Origin: a bacterium UBP2_UBA2255 | Lineage (GTDB): Bacteria; Edwardsbacteria; AC1; EtOH8 | DNA length: 64,000 bases | Assembly (NCBI GenBank): GCA_002347565.1 | Contig: DDXR01000073.1 | Location: 1 to 64,000, forward strand | Direction of reading: 5' to 3' | Part shown: piece after piece, positions 1 to 7,916 of the stretch | Layout: every line of letters starts with the position of its first letter | How positions within the stretch are numbered: position 1 is the stretch's first letter | Notes under the pieces: model-generated | What the model was told of the DNA's origin: nothing | Database searches by the model: none | What the model saw: the letters and a program-made list of their open reading frames with translations, nothing else | Program-made: the position numbers and the translations under genes

Positions 1-17
1 AGAGGGAAGGTAGTGCA

Positions 18-1025
18 ATGAGCCTCGTGCTCGCCCTCGAGACCTCGTGCGACGATACGAGCGCCGCCGTCGTGCGCGGCGGCGAGGTGCTCGCATCGCT
101 GGTCTCCTCGCAGCACGAGCTGCACGCGCCCTACGGCGGCATCGTGCCCGAGGTCGCCTCGCGACGCCACGCCGAGCTGCTCGACGGCATGGTCGCGGAG
201 GCGCTCGCCGAGGCGGCGACGGGCTGGGACGACCTCGACGCCGTCGCCGTCACGCAAGGGCCCGGGCTGATCGGCTCGCTGCTCGTCGGGCTGGCGGCGG
301 CCAAGGCGATCGCCTACCGCCGCCGGCTGCCGCTGGTCGCCGTCAACCACCTGCAGGGCCACGTCGCCGCCAACTACGCGCTCGGTGTCCAGGCACCCTT
401 CGTCTGCCTCGTCGCCAGCGGCGGCCACACCCTGCTCGCCGTCGTCGAGGAGGGCGTGCGCTACCGGGTGGCGGCGCGCACGATGGACGACGCCGCCGGC
501 GAGGCCTTCGACAAGGGCGCCCGCCTGCTCGGTCTCGGCTACCCGGGCGGGCGCGAGCTCGACGCGCTGGCGGCGCGCGGCGACCCGCGCTTCGCGCGTT
601 TCCCGCGCGCCGCCCGCCGCGGCCGCGACTTCAGCTTCAGCGGACTCAAGACGGCGCTGCTCTACGACCTGCGCGAGCGCGACCCCGGCGAGATCGAAGC
701 GCACCGCGCCGACATCGCCGCGAGCTACCAGGCGGCGATCGTCGCCCAGCTCGTCGAGAAGACGGTCGCCGCCGCGGCCGGCGAGGGCCTGCGCCGCGTC
801 GCCCTCGCCGGCGGCGTCGCCGCCAACGCCGGCCTGCGCGCGGCGATGACCGAGCGTTGCGCCGTCGAGGGGCTCGAGCTGACGCTGCCGCCGGTCGTGC
901 TGTGCACCGACAACGCGGCCATGGTCGCCGCCTGCGGCTGGCGGGTGCTGCGCCTGCGCGGGCCGTCGCCCCTGGACGAACCGGTCAGCCCCCGGGCCGT
1001 GTGGCCGCGGCACGGCGGCGGATGA
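18..1025 (+). CDS. tsaD: tRNA N6-adenosine threonylcarbamoyltransferase TsaD
   Basis: TsaD transfers the threonylcarbamoyl group from threonylcarbamoyl-AMP to A37 of ANN-decoding tRNAs, working with TsaB and TsaE in the cytoplasm. The 335-residue length is typical. The N-terminal ASKHA phosphate loop reads ALETSCDDTS. The metal-binding HxxxH pair is H111 and H115 (NHLQGH), and the third metal ligand is probably D298 in CTDNAAM. The glycine-rich SGGHT and ALAGGVAANAGLR loops are present. The ATG is preceded by the purine-rich run AGAGGGAAGG. The stop overlaps the maf start by four bases (ATGA), so the two are probably co-translated. No tsaB or tsaE is visible here. Confidence 0.97.
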   Translation: MSLVLALETSCDDTSAAVVRGGEVLASLVSSQHELHAPYGGIVPEVASRRHAELLDGMVAEALAEAATGWDDLDAVAVTQGPGLIGSLLVGLAAAKAIAYRRRLPLVAVNHLQGHVAANYALGVQAPFVCLVASGGHTLLAVVEEGVRYRVAARTMDDAAGEAFDKGARLLGLGYPGGRELDALAARGDPRFARFPRAARRGRDFSFSGLKTALLYDLRERDPGEIEAHRADIAASYQAAIVAQLVEKTVAAAAGEGLRRVALAGGVAANAGLRAAMTERCAVEGLELTLPPVVLCTDNAAMVAACGWRVLRLRGPSPLDEPVSPRAVWPRHGGG

Positions 1026-1609
1026 TCTGGCCCAGGCTGATCCTGGCCTCGGGCTCGCCCCGGCGGCGCGACCTGCTGGCGGCGGTGGGAGCGGATGCGA
1101 CCGTGGTCAGGCCCCGCGTCGACGAGACGCCCGACGGCGGCGACCCGGCAGCCACCGCCCGCAGGCTGGCCCGGGCCAAGGCTGAATGGGCCGCGCGCCG
1201 GCCCGACCTCCCCGCCGGCCGGCGCTACATCGTTGCGGCCGATACGCTGGTGGTGAGCCGGCGCCGGGTGCTGGGCAAGCCGAACGGCGGCGCCGACGCG
1301 CGGCGGATGCTGGGCCTGCTGTCGAACCGGTGGCACGAGGTGGTCACCGGCGTCTGTCTGCTGGACCTGAAGACCGGCCGGGCGAAGTGCCAGGCCGAGG
1401 TCACCCGGGTGAAGTTCAGGAAACTCGCGCCGTCGATGATCCGGGCCTACGTCGCCTCGGGCGAGCCGCTGGACAAGGCCGGCGCCTATGGCATTCAGGG
1501 CAGGGGCGCCGTGCTGGTGGAGCGGATCGAGGGCTGCTATTCCAACGTCGTCGGGCTGCCGCTGGCCCGGCTGGCGAAAATGCTGGAACGATCGGGGGCC
1601 CTGGCGTGA
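1022..1609 (+). CDS. maf: Maf-like nucleoside triphosphate pyrophosphatase
   Basis: This 195-residue protein belongs to the Maf/HAM1-fold family, which hydrolyses dTTP, UTP or modified nucleotides to monophosphates as house-cleaning enzymes. The diagnostic N-terminal LASGSPRRRDLL loop is complete, followed by VDE, ADTLVV, LGKPNGGADARRML and the C-terminal GAYGIQGRGAVLVERIEG block. The ATG overlaps the tsaD stop by four bases. The gene ends in GTGA, which also holds the mtnA GTG start. The substrate cannot be told from sequence alone; the motif set fits the dTTP/UTP (YhdE-type) group better than YceF. Confidence 0.95.
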   Translation: MIWPRLILASGSPRRRDLLAAVGADATVVRPRVDETPDGGDPAATARRLARAKAEWAARRPDLPAGRRYIVAADTLVVSRRRVLGKPNGGADARRMLGLLSNRWHEVVTGVCLLDLKTGRAKCQAEVTRVKFRKLAPSMIRAYVASGEPLDKAGAYGIQGRGAVLVERIEGCYSNVVGLPLARLAKMLERSGALA

Positions 1610-2619
1610 TCAGGGCTGTCGCCTGGCGCGCCGGAGCGGTGGTCATCATCGACCAGCGGCGGCTGCCGGACAAACTGGTCTACCGGCGCTGCCGCTCCGT
1701 GGAGTCGCTGGCAACCGCCATCGAGACGCTGGCCGTCCGCGGCGCGCCGCTGATCGGCATCGCCGCCGCCTACGGCGTGGCGCTGGCGGCGCGGCGGCCG
1801 GGGACGGCAGCCGGAAATTGCCGGGCCGCGATCCGGCGGCTGGCGCGCACCAGGCCGACGGCGGTCAACCTGTTCCGGGCGCTGGACCGGATGGCGGCCG
1901 TCCTGGCCGGAGATCCCCGAACCTTGCGCCGCCGTTTGCTGGCGGAAGCCCGGCGCATTCATGCCGAGGATGCCCGGGCCTGCAGGCTGATCGCGGCGCA
2001 CGGCGCCACCCTGCTGTCTGCCGGAACCGCGGTGCTGACGCACTGCAATGCCGGGGCGCTGGCCACCGGCGGCGTCGGCACGGCCCTGGGGGTCATTCGC
2101 GAGGCGCGCCGGTTGGGGAAGATCGGCATGGTGTACGCCGACGAGACCAGGCCGCTGCTGCAGGGGGCCCGCCTCACCGCCTGGGAACTGAAGCGGGACG
2201 GGGTGCCGCTGACGCTGATCTGCGACAACATGGCCGCGTCCCTGATGGGGCGCGGGACGATCGGCGCGGTGATCGTCGGTGCAGACCGGATCGCCGCCAA
2301 CGGCGACACCGCCAACAAGACCGGCAGCTACGGCCTGGCCGTGCTGGCACGGCATCACGGGATACCGTTTTACGTCGCCGCGCCGACCACGACGCTCGAT
2401 TTCGGCCTGGAGACCGGCCCCGAGATCCCCATCGAGCAACGGCATGCCGCAGAGGTCAATTCGATCAATGGGACACGGCTTGCGCCGGACGGCATTTGCG
2501 CCTATAACCCGTCGTTCGATGTGGTGCCTGCTGAATTGATAACCGCCATTATCACAGAGCGCGGTGTAATCCGAAAACCGAGCAAGCGTAAACTTCTGGC
2601 CGTCAAAAAATTATTGTAA
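1606..2619 (+). CDS. mtnA: S-methyl-5-thioribose-1-phosphate isomerase
   Basis: MtnA isomerises methylthioribose 1-phosphate to methylthioribulose 1-phosphate in the methionine salvage pathway. It belongs to the eIF2B-alpha-like family. The 337-residue protein carries RGAPLIGIAAAYG, the catalytic cysteine C147 in THCNAGALAT, and the catalytic aspartate D227 in VGADRIAANGD. The start is a GTG lying inside the maf stop (GTGA); this gives the usual N-terminal length and implies translational coupling. The last 40 codons drift towards A+T, and the low-GC composition continues into the downstream promoter region. No other methionine-salvage gene is adjacent. Confidence 0.94.
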   Translation: MIRAVAWRAGAVVIIDQRRLPDKLVYRRCRSVESLATAIETLAVRGAPLIGIAAAYGVALAARRPGTAAGNCRAAIRRLARTRPTAVNLFRALDRMAAVLAGDPRTLRRRLLAEARRIHAEDARACRLIAAHGATLLSAGTAVLTHCNAGALATGGVGTALGVIREARRLGKIGMVYADETRPLLQGARLTAWELKRDGVPLTLICDNMAASLMGRGTIGAVIVGADRIAANGDTANKTGSYGLAVLARHHGIPFYVAAPTTTLDFGLETGPEIPIEQRHAAEVNSINGTRLAPDGICAYNPSFDVVPAELITAIITERGVIRKPSKRKLLAVKKLL

Positions 2620-2636
2620 TATATTAAAGTTTTTAA

Positions 2637-2665
2637 TTGACTTTATTCAAACGCGGTTATATAAT
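2637..2665 (+). promoter_or_regulatory. sigma70-type promoter for the TPR-pepP-efp operon
   Basis: TTGACT at 2637-2642 and TATAAT at 2660-2665 are separated by exactly 17 bp in an AT-rich 214-bp gap. The predicted start near 2672 leaves a leader of about 160 nt before the ATG at 2834. No riboswitch fold was recognised in that leader. Confidence 0.7.
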
Positions 2666-2833
2666 TTCATATGCCAGTAACGTTTTTTTATCGGTACAAT
2701 ACGCAGGCGTGCGGCGACCTGGGCGGCCCACACGCTTCAAGCAGGGACATGATCGGCAGTACAACCCCGTTCCACCATTCCGGGCAAGTGCGAAGCACGA
2801 CAGCATCCAGAAAAGCCTTCAAGGAGACGACGA

Positions 2834-4111
2834 ATGGCCGCGAATAATGCCAAGCTGCCGCCGGAGATCGATCAGCTGACGCAGAAACTGGTCGCTGATC
2901 CCAAATCCAGGGTCTTCGCCCAGCTGGCCGACGCCTACCGCAAGATCGGCATGATCGACGAGGCGATCGAGACCGCCAAACGCGGCCTCGAGATCCATCC
3001 GAATTATGCCATCGCCCACAACATCCTGGGCAGGTGCTACCTGGAAAAGAAGATGTACGCGCTGGCCGTCGAGGAGTTCCAGCTGACCATCAGGGCCGAC
3101 CCTCAGAACCTGGTCGCCTACAAGATGCTGGCCACCGCGCACGAAAAACAGGGGGCTGTGGACGAGGCCCTCAAGTACTACCGCATGGTGCTGGATCTCG
3201 AGCCGGGCGAGATCGAGGCGGCGCAGAAGGTCGAGCAGCTCGCGGCCTCTGCCGGGGGCGTCCAGGCCCGGCCGCAGGAGGCGGCGCCCGAACCCGTGCC
3301 GGACGCGCCGGCGCCCGAACCAGAGCCCCAGCCCGAAACAACCCCGCTCCCGCAGGCGGAGACGCCGGTGCCGCCCTCCGAGGAGAGCCCGGCAGCAGCG
3401 GCGGTTGAATCTCTGCCGCTGCCCGCTGCCCTGCAGCAGCCCGAGCTGGAGATAGAACCGGCGCCGGAGCCGTTCACCCCCGCGCCGGCAGTCCCGGTGG
3501 CGCCCGATGCCGCAGCGCCGGCAGACGGCGAGGCCACGCCGACGCTGGCCGACATCTACGCCCAGCAGGGCCATTACGAGAAGGCGATCGAGGTCTACCA
3601 GAAACTGGTCGCCGAGAACCCCGACAACGACGCCTACAAGGCCAGGCTGGATGAGCTGCTGGCCAAGGCGTATCCCGAAGAGGCGCCGCAGTCCCAGCCT
3701 CCCGAGTCCGCGGCCCAACCGGCACCGGAGCCGCCGCAGCAGGAAGCGGCGGCGCCCTCCGCGGCCGACGCCCCGGACAACATGTTCAGCAAGATGTTCG
3801 CCCAGATGGAGCAGGTCGCCGGCAGCGGCGGCAGCAGCATCCCCGACCAGGTTGACGCCAAGGGCGAGCCGCCGGCGCCCGATCCGGCCCGGGAGGAAGC
3901 GGCACCGCCGCCGCCGCCTGCGCCGGCCGCGCCCGAGCCGGCGGTGACCCCGGCCCCGGAGGCGCCGGTGGACTTCGGCGCGCTGTTCGCCGGAGAGCAG
4001 AAGGCGCCGGACGGCGCCGGCGACGGGGCCGCGCCCGCTGGCGGCGAAGCGCCGAAGAAGGACGAGGCGGTCAGCAGCTTCCAGAGCTGGCTCAACAGCC
4101 TGCAGAAGTAG
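2834..4111 (+). CDS. TPR-repeat protein with Pro/Ala-rich linkers
   Basis: This 425-residue protein probably acts as a scaffold. Three TPR units occupy about residues 20-125 (motifs such as AQLADAYRKIGMIDEAIE and AHNILGRCYLEKKMYALAV). A long Pro/Ala/Glu-rich linker follows. A further TPR lies near residues 235-270 (LADIYAQQGHYEKAIEVY). A second Pro/Ala linker leads to a conserved-looking tail, FQSWLNSLQK. There is no signal peptide or membrane segment, so it is likely cytoplasmic. The ATG has a strong Shine-Dalgarno sequence, AAGGAGA, at 2820-2826. Similar Pro-rich TPR proteins with an FQxWL-type tail occur near pilT in other bacteria, which hints at a link to pili or gliding, but no specific function can be assigned. 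Confidence 0.85.
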   Translation: MAANNAKLPPEIDQLTQKLVADPKSRVFAQLADAYRKIGMIDEAIETAKRGLEIHPNYAIAHNILGRCYLEKKMYALAVEEFQLTIRADPQNLVAYKMLATAHEKQGAVDEALKYYRMVLDLEPGEIEAAQKVEQLAASAGGVQARPQEAAPEPVPDAPAPEPEPQPETTPLPQAETPVPPSEESPAAAAVESLPLPAALQQPELEIEPAPEPFTPAPAVPVAPDAAAPADGEATPTLADIYAQQGHYEKAIEVYQKLVAENPDNDAYKARLDELLAKAYPEEAPQSQPPESAAQPAPEPPQQEAAAPSAADAPDNMFSKMFAQMEQVAGSGGSSIPDQVDAKGEPPAPDPAREEAAPPPPPAPAAPEPAVTPAPEAPVDFGALFAGEQKAPDGAGDGAAPAGGEAPKKDEAVSSFQSWLNSLQK

Positions 4112-4123
4112 GAAGCGGGGCGG

Positions 4124-5206
4124 ATGGCTGTGCGCAGCAACGATCACTCAGTGAGGACGGCGTCGGCCCGGCGGGCCATCGCCGAAGCCGGACTGGACGC
4201 GCTGGTCGTCAGCCAGCCAGCCAACATCCGCTACCTGTGCGGCTATTCCGGCAGCGCCGGCCTGCTGCTGGTGACCGCCCGCGGCAGCGACTTCCTGACC
4301 GACTTCCGCTACCAGGAGCAGGTCAAGCGCGAAGTGAAGGGCGCGCGCTGCCGCATCATCCGCCGCGACCTGTTCACCGACCTGGCGGGCCTGCCGGGCA
4401 TCCGTTCCCTGCGAAAGGTCGGCTTCGAGTCGCAGCACCTGCCCTTCGAGCGCTACGATTTCCTGCGGCGCAACCTCAAGGCGGTCATCCCCACGGCCGG
4501 CCTGGTCGAGCGGCTGCGGCAGACGAAGCAGGCCGCCGAGATCGCCGCCATCGCCGCCGCCGCGGCCGTCGCCGACCGGGCCTTTGCGCAGATCGTCCGC
4601 GAGATCAAGCCCGGGATGACCGAGCGGGCCATCGCCGCCCGCCTGGACTTCCTGCTGAAATCCCTGGGGGCGGACCGGCCGTCGTTCGAGACCATCGTCG
4701 GCTCGGGCCCCAACGGCGCGCTGCCCCACGCCCGCCCCGGTTCCCGCCGGGTGCGCCAGGGCGACCTGATCGTGCTCGATTTCGGCGCCCAGCGCCGCGG
4801 CTACTGCTCGGACATGACCCGCACCGTGGCGGTCGGGAGGCCGACCGACAGGCAGCGGCACATCTACGGCATCGTCCGCGACGCCCAGCTGGCCGGATTG
4901 AAGGCGGTCAGGGCCGGGGTCAGCGGGAAGGCGGCGGACGCAGCCGCCCGCGGGGTGATCGCGGCCGCGGGTTACGGTGAGCGCTACGGCCACGGCCTGG
5001 GCCACGGCGTGGGCCTGGAGGTGCACGAACTGCCGCGGCTGGGCAAGCTGTCGGACAATGTCCTGGCCGAGGGCGCCGTGGTGACGGTCGAGCCCGGCAT
5101 CTACCTGCCGGGCTGGGGCGGGGTGCGGATCGAGGACCTGGTGGCGGTCACCAGGTCCGGCAACAGGGTGCTCAGCCGGTCGACCAAGGAGCTGATCGCG
5201 ATCTGA
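4124..5206 (+). CDS. pepP: M24 family Xaa-Pro aminopeptidase
   Basis: This 360-residue cytoplasmic metallopeptidase removes N-terminal residues that precede proline. The N-terminal creatinase-like domain (1-125) is followed by the pita-bread catalytic domain. All five dinuclear metal ligands can be placed: D219 and D230 (VLDFGAQRRGYCSDMTR), H294 (GHGLGHGVG), E323 (VEPGIY) and E337 (RIEDLV). The length matches short PepQ/YqhT-type enzymes. Its position just upstream of efp is a widely conserved arrangement. EF-P helps ribosomes through polyproline, and a prolyl peptidase next to it fits that theme. The exact specificity (prolidase or aminopeptidase P) is not resolved. Confidence 0.93.
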   Translation: MAVRSNDHSVRTASARRAIAEAGLDALVVSQPANIRYLCGYSGSAGLLLVTARGSDFLTDFRYQEQVKREVKGARCRIIRRDLFTDLAGLPGIRSLRKVGFESQHLPFERYDFLRRNLKAVIPTAGLVERLRQTKQAAEIAAIAAAAAVADRAFAQIVREIKPGMTERAIAARLDFLLKSLGADRPSFETIVGSGPNGALPHARPGSRRVRQGDLIVLDFGAQRRGYCSDMTRTVAVGRPTDRQRHIYGIVRDAQLAGLKAVRAGVSGKAADAAARGVIAAAGYGERYGHGLGHGVGLEVHELPRLGKLSDNVLAEGAVVTVEPGIYLPGWGGVRIEDLVAVTRSGNRVLSRSTKELIAI

Positions 5207-5354
5207 TCATGATGCCCTCCCGGCAGCGGGGTTCTTCACATTTCCGCAGCACTGCGGGAACCGGCGCCGTGCGGACCCCGATCTGACGCTGACGCGACCT
5301 CGGCCATTCGTGAACGACACATCATCACCCCATATGACCTGAGAGGCACAATCC

Positions 5355-5918
5355 GTGGCAACCACCGCAGACATTCGCAACGGCATGGCCATGGAGCTGG
5401 AGGGCCAGCTCTACTACGTGGTCGAGTTCCAGCACGTCAAGCCCGGCAAGGGCGGGGCCTTCGTCCGCACCAAGCTCAAGAACGTCAAGACCGGCGCGGT
5501 GATCGAGCGCACCTTCCGTTCCGGCGAGTCGATCTCCGAGGTGCGGGTGGAGAAGGCGACCATGCAGTACCTGTACAGCGCCGGCGACATGTTCACCCTG
5601 ATGGACATGCAGAGCTACGAGCAGGTCAGCCTGCCCGAGGAGATGTTCCGTGATATCAGGGGCTATCTCAAGGAGAACCTGGAGCTGACGGTGATCAAGC
5701 ACGACGAGCTGGTGCTGGGCGTGGAGGCGCCGCTGTTCGTGACGCTGAAGGTTGCCAGCTCGGCGCCGGGCGCGCGCGGCGACACCGCCACCAACGTCAC
5801 CAAGCCGGCCACCCTGGAGACCGGGATGGAGGTCCAGGTGCCGCTGTTCATCAACGAGGGCGACACCATCAAGGTCGACACCCGCACCGGAAAATACCTG
5901 GAAAGGGCCAGCGCATGA
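5355..5918 (+). CDS. efp: translation elongation factor P
   Basis: EF-P binds between the P and E sites and relieves stalling at polyproline stretches. The 187-residue length and the three beta-barrel domains are standard. The tip residue that is post-translationally modified in many bacteria corresponds to K32 in HVKPGKGGAF. The conserved TFRSGE and C-terminal GDTIKVDTRTGKYLERA segments are present. The start codon is GTG at 5355. The protein sequence ATTADIRNGMAM aligns with standard EF-P starts. The stop overlaps pilT by four bases. No epmA, epmB or earP gene is nearby, so the modification type is unknown. Confidence 0.96.
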   Translation: MATTADIRNGMAMELEGQLYYVVEFQHVKPGKGGAFVRTKLKNVKTGAVIERTFRSGESISEVRVEKATMQYLYSAGDMFTLMDMQSYEQVSLPEEMFRDIRGYLKENLELTVIKHDELVLGVEAPLFVTLKVASSAPGARGDTATNVTKPATLETGMEVQVPLFINEGDTIKVDTRTGKYLERASA

Positions 5919-7030
5919 ATCTGAAACAGGTGCTCGAGCGGATGATGAAGGAGAACTCGTCGGACCTTCATCTCAAGGCCGGGATGCCGCCGGTGTTCCG
6001 GATCGACGGCTCGCTGCGTCCGCTCAACGAGCCCCCGCTCTCGCCCGAGGAGCTGCGCCAGGTGGCCCTGCAGCTGATGCCCAAGGACCAGCAGGAGGTG
6101 TTCGCCAACGAGAAGGAGCTGGACTTCGCCATCGGCGTGGCCGGCCTGGGCCGGTTCCGGGTCAACGTCTACATGCAGCGCTCCAGCGTGGCGCTGGCCC
6201 TGCGCTCGATCCCGGTGTCGATCAAGAAGGTCGACGAGCTGCTGCTGCCGCCGGTGATCAAGGAGCTCAGCCTGCGGCACCGCGGCCTGCTGCTGGTGAC
6301 CGGCACCACCGGGTCGGGCAAGTCGACCACCCTGGCGGCGATGATGGAGCACATCAACGAGAGCGACAGCCGCAACATCATCACCGTCGAGGACCCGATC
6401 GAGTTCCTGTTCCGGGACAAGAAGTCGATCATCAGCCAGCGCGAGGTCGGCACCGACACCAAGAGCTTCGGCGCCGCCCTCAAGCACGTGCTGCGGCAGG
6501 ACCCGGACGTGATCCTGATCGGCGAGATCCGCGACAAGACCACGCTCAACACGGCGCTGCAGGCGGCCGACACCGGCCACATGGTATTCTCCACGCTGCA
6601 CACCCTCAACGCCGCCGAGACCATCAACCGCATCATCTCGTTCTTCCCGCCCCACCAGCACGAGCACGTCCGGATCCAGCTGGCCTCGACCCTGGTGGGG
6701 GTGATCTCGCTGCGGCTGCTGCCCAAGGCCGACGGCAAGGGCCGGGTGCCGGCGACCGAGATCATGATCAACACCGCCACCGTCAAGGAGTACCTGCTGG
6801 ACCCGCTCAAGACGCTGCTGATCCCCCAGCTGATCGAGGAGGGCACCAGCCAGTACGGCATGCAGTCGTTCGACCAGTCGATCCTGCGGCACTACAAGGA
6901 CGGCGTCATCACCTACGAGACGGCGCTGATGCACGTCACCAACGTCGACGACTTCAAGCTGCGGCTGCGGGGGGTCGAGAACACCGGCGAGACCAGGGGC
7001 TGGGACCAGTTCGGCGGGGGCAAGAAGTAG
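5915..7030 (+). CDS. pilT: type IV pilus retraction ATPase PilT
   Basis: PilT is the hexameric ATPase that depolymerises type IV pili and drives twitching motility and DNA uptake. The 371-residue protein has the N-terminal PAS-like domain (SDLHLKAGMPPVFRIDG), Walker A at residues 130-138 (GTTGSGKST), the Asp box (VEDPIEF), Walker B with E204 (ILIGEIRD) and the His box (STLHTLNA). The C-terminal AIRNLIRE-type motif is replaced by a different tail, so the call rests on the ATPase core and the overall PilT-specific sequence. The ATG overlaps the efp stop. No pilin or assembly genes are in the window. DprA further along would suit a DNA-uptake role. Confidence 0.93.
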   Translation: MNLKQVLERMMKENSSDLHLKAGMPPVFRIDGSLRPLNEPPLSPEELRQVALQLMPKDQQEVFANEKELDFAIGVAGLGRFRVNVYMQRSSVALALRSIPVSIKKVDELLLPPVIKELSLRHRGLLLVTGTTGSGKSTTLAAMMEHINESDSRNIITVEDPIEFLFRDKKSIISQREVGTDTKSFGAALKHVLRQDPDVILIGEIRDKTTLNTALQAADTGHMVFSTLHTLNAAETINRIISFFPPHQHEHVRIQLASTLVGVISLRLLPKADGKGRVPATEIMINTATVKEYLLDPLKTLLIPQLIEEGTSQYGMQSFDQSILRHYKDGVITYETALMHVTNVDDFKLRLRGVENTGETRGWDQFGGGKK

Positions 7031-7033
7031 CCG

Positions 7034-7771
7034 ATGCGCTGCGATGTCATCCTGGTCCCGGCCGAGCTGCCGGAGGGCGCCGCCGAGGGGAAGGCGGTGG
7101 CGGTGATCGACGTGCTGCGGGCGACCACCTCGATGGTGGCCGCCTTGGACGCCGGCGCCCGGGACGTGGTGCCGACCGCCAGCGTCGAGGAGGCCACCCG
7201 GCTGGCGGAGACGCTGGGCCGCGAGCATATCGTGCTGTGCGGCGAGCGCGACGGCCAGAAGATCAACGGTTTCGACCTGGGCAACTCGCCGTCGGAGTTC
7301 ACCGCGGCGGCGGTGCAGGGGAAGACCCTGGTGATGGCCACCACCAACGGCACCACCATGTTCAACCGGGTCAAGCCGTCGTCGGCCGTCTGCGTGGCCT
7401 GCGTCAACAACGCCCGGGCGGCGGCCCAGGCCCTGGCGGCGACCGGTCAGGATATCCTGCTGGTCTGCTCCGGAAAGCTGGGGCGTTTCTCGCTGGAGGA
7501 CGCGGTCGGCGCCGGGATGGTCGCGTCGTACCTGGCGGAGTTGGCGCCGCAGGCCGAATTCACGGACGGCGCGCTGCTGGCACAGGCGCTGTACCAGAAG
7601 TACCGCAAGAACCTGCTGCGGGCCCTCAAGGCCGCCGAGCACGGTCGGTACCTGGCCGGCCTGGGCTACAAGGCCGATCTGGCGTACGCCGCGCAGGAGA
7701 ACATCACGGCCACGGTGCCGATGCTGCGGGACGGCCGGATGGTCCGGCCGGAGTCCGCGGCCGGAGCATGA
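7034..7771 (+). CDS. comB: 2-phosphosulfolactate phosphatase family protein (ComB)
   Basis: ComB hydrolyses 2-phosphosulfolactate to sulfolactate in coenzyme M synthesis in methanogens. Bacterial homologues are common where coenzyme M is not made, and their role there is unknown. The 245-residue protein shows the family blocks AVIDVLRATTSM, CGERDGQKINGFDLGNSP, MATTNGTT and CSGKLGRFSLEDAVGAG. It starts three bases after pilT and overlaps a possible small frame at its end. No other coenzyme M gene is present, so the physiological substrate should be considered open. Confidence 0.88.
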   Translation: MRCDVILVPAELPEGAAEGKAVAVIDVLRATTSMVAALDAGARDVVPTASVEEATRLAETLGREHIVLCGERDGQKINGFDLGNSPSEFTAAAVQGKTLVMATTNGTTMFNRVKPSSAVCVACVNNARAAAQALAATGQDILLVCSGKLGRFSLEDAVGAGMVASYLAELAPQAEFTDGALLAQALYQKYRKNLLRALKAAEHGRYLAGLGYKADLAYAAQENITATVPMLRDGRMVRPESAAGA

Positions 7772-7896
7772 GCGTGCGCGCGGACGTGCTCCACCGGTCC
7801 AAGACCGGCTATGTCAGGCGCTACGCCGAGTGGATCTTCCTGGCGCTGGCGGGCGACCTCTGTGATGCCCGCGAGTTCGACGCCGAAGTCCACTAG
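7768..7896 (+). CDS. possible 42-residue small protein
   Basis: A short frame starts with an ATG that overlaps the comB stop (ATGA), the same coupling used by real genes in this operon, and ends 20 bp before ftsK. The product is mixed in charge and has a short hydrophobic stretch (EWIFLALAGDLC). No family is recognised. It may be a genuine coupled miniprotein, a remnant or chance. Confidence 0.3.
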   Translation: MSVRADVLHRSKTGYVRRYAEWIFLALAGDLCDAREFDAEVH

Positions 7897-7916
7897 ATCG
7901 TACAGACGCACGCATC

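Noticed and set aside
2637..2879. Small frame in the leader of the TPR gene
   Set aside because: It begins at the -35 box of a good promoter, upstream of any transcript start, and has no coding character.
5663..7642. Long minus-strand open frame opposite efp, pilT and comB
   Set aside because: All three + strand genes have full family motifs; the antisense frame has none.
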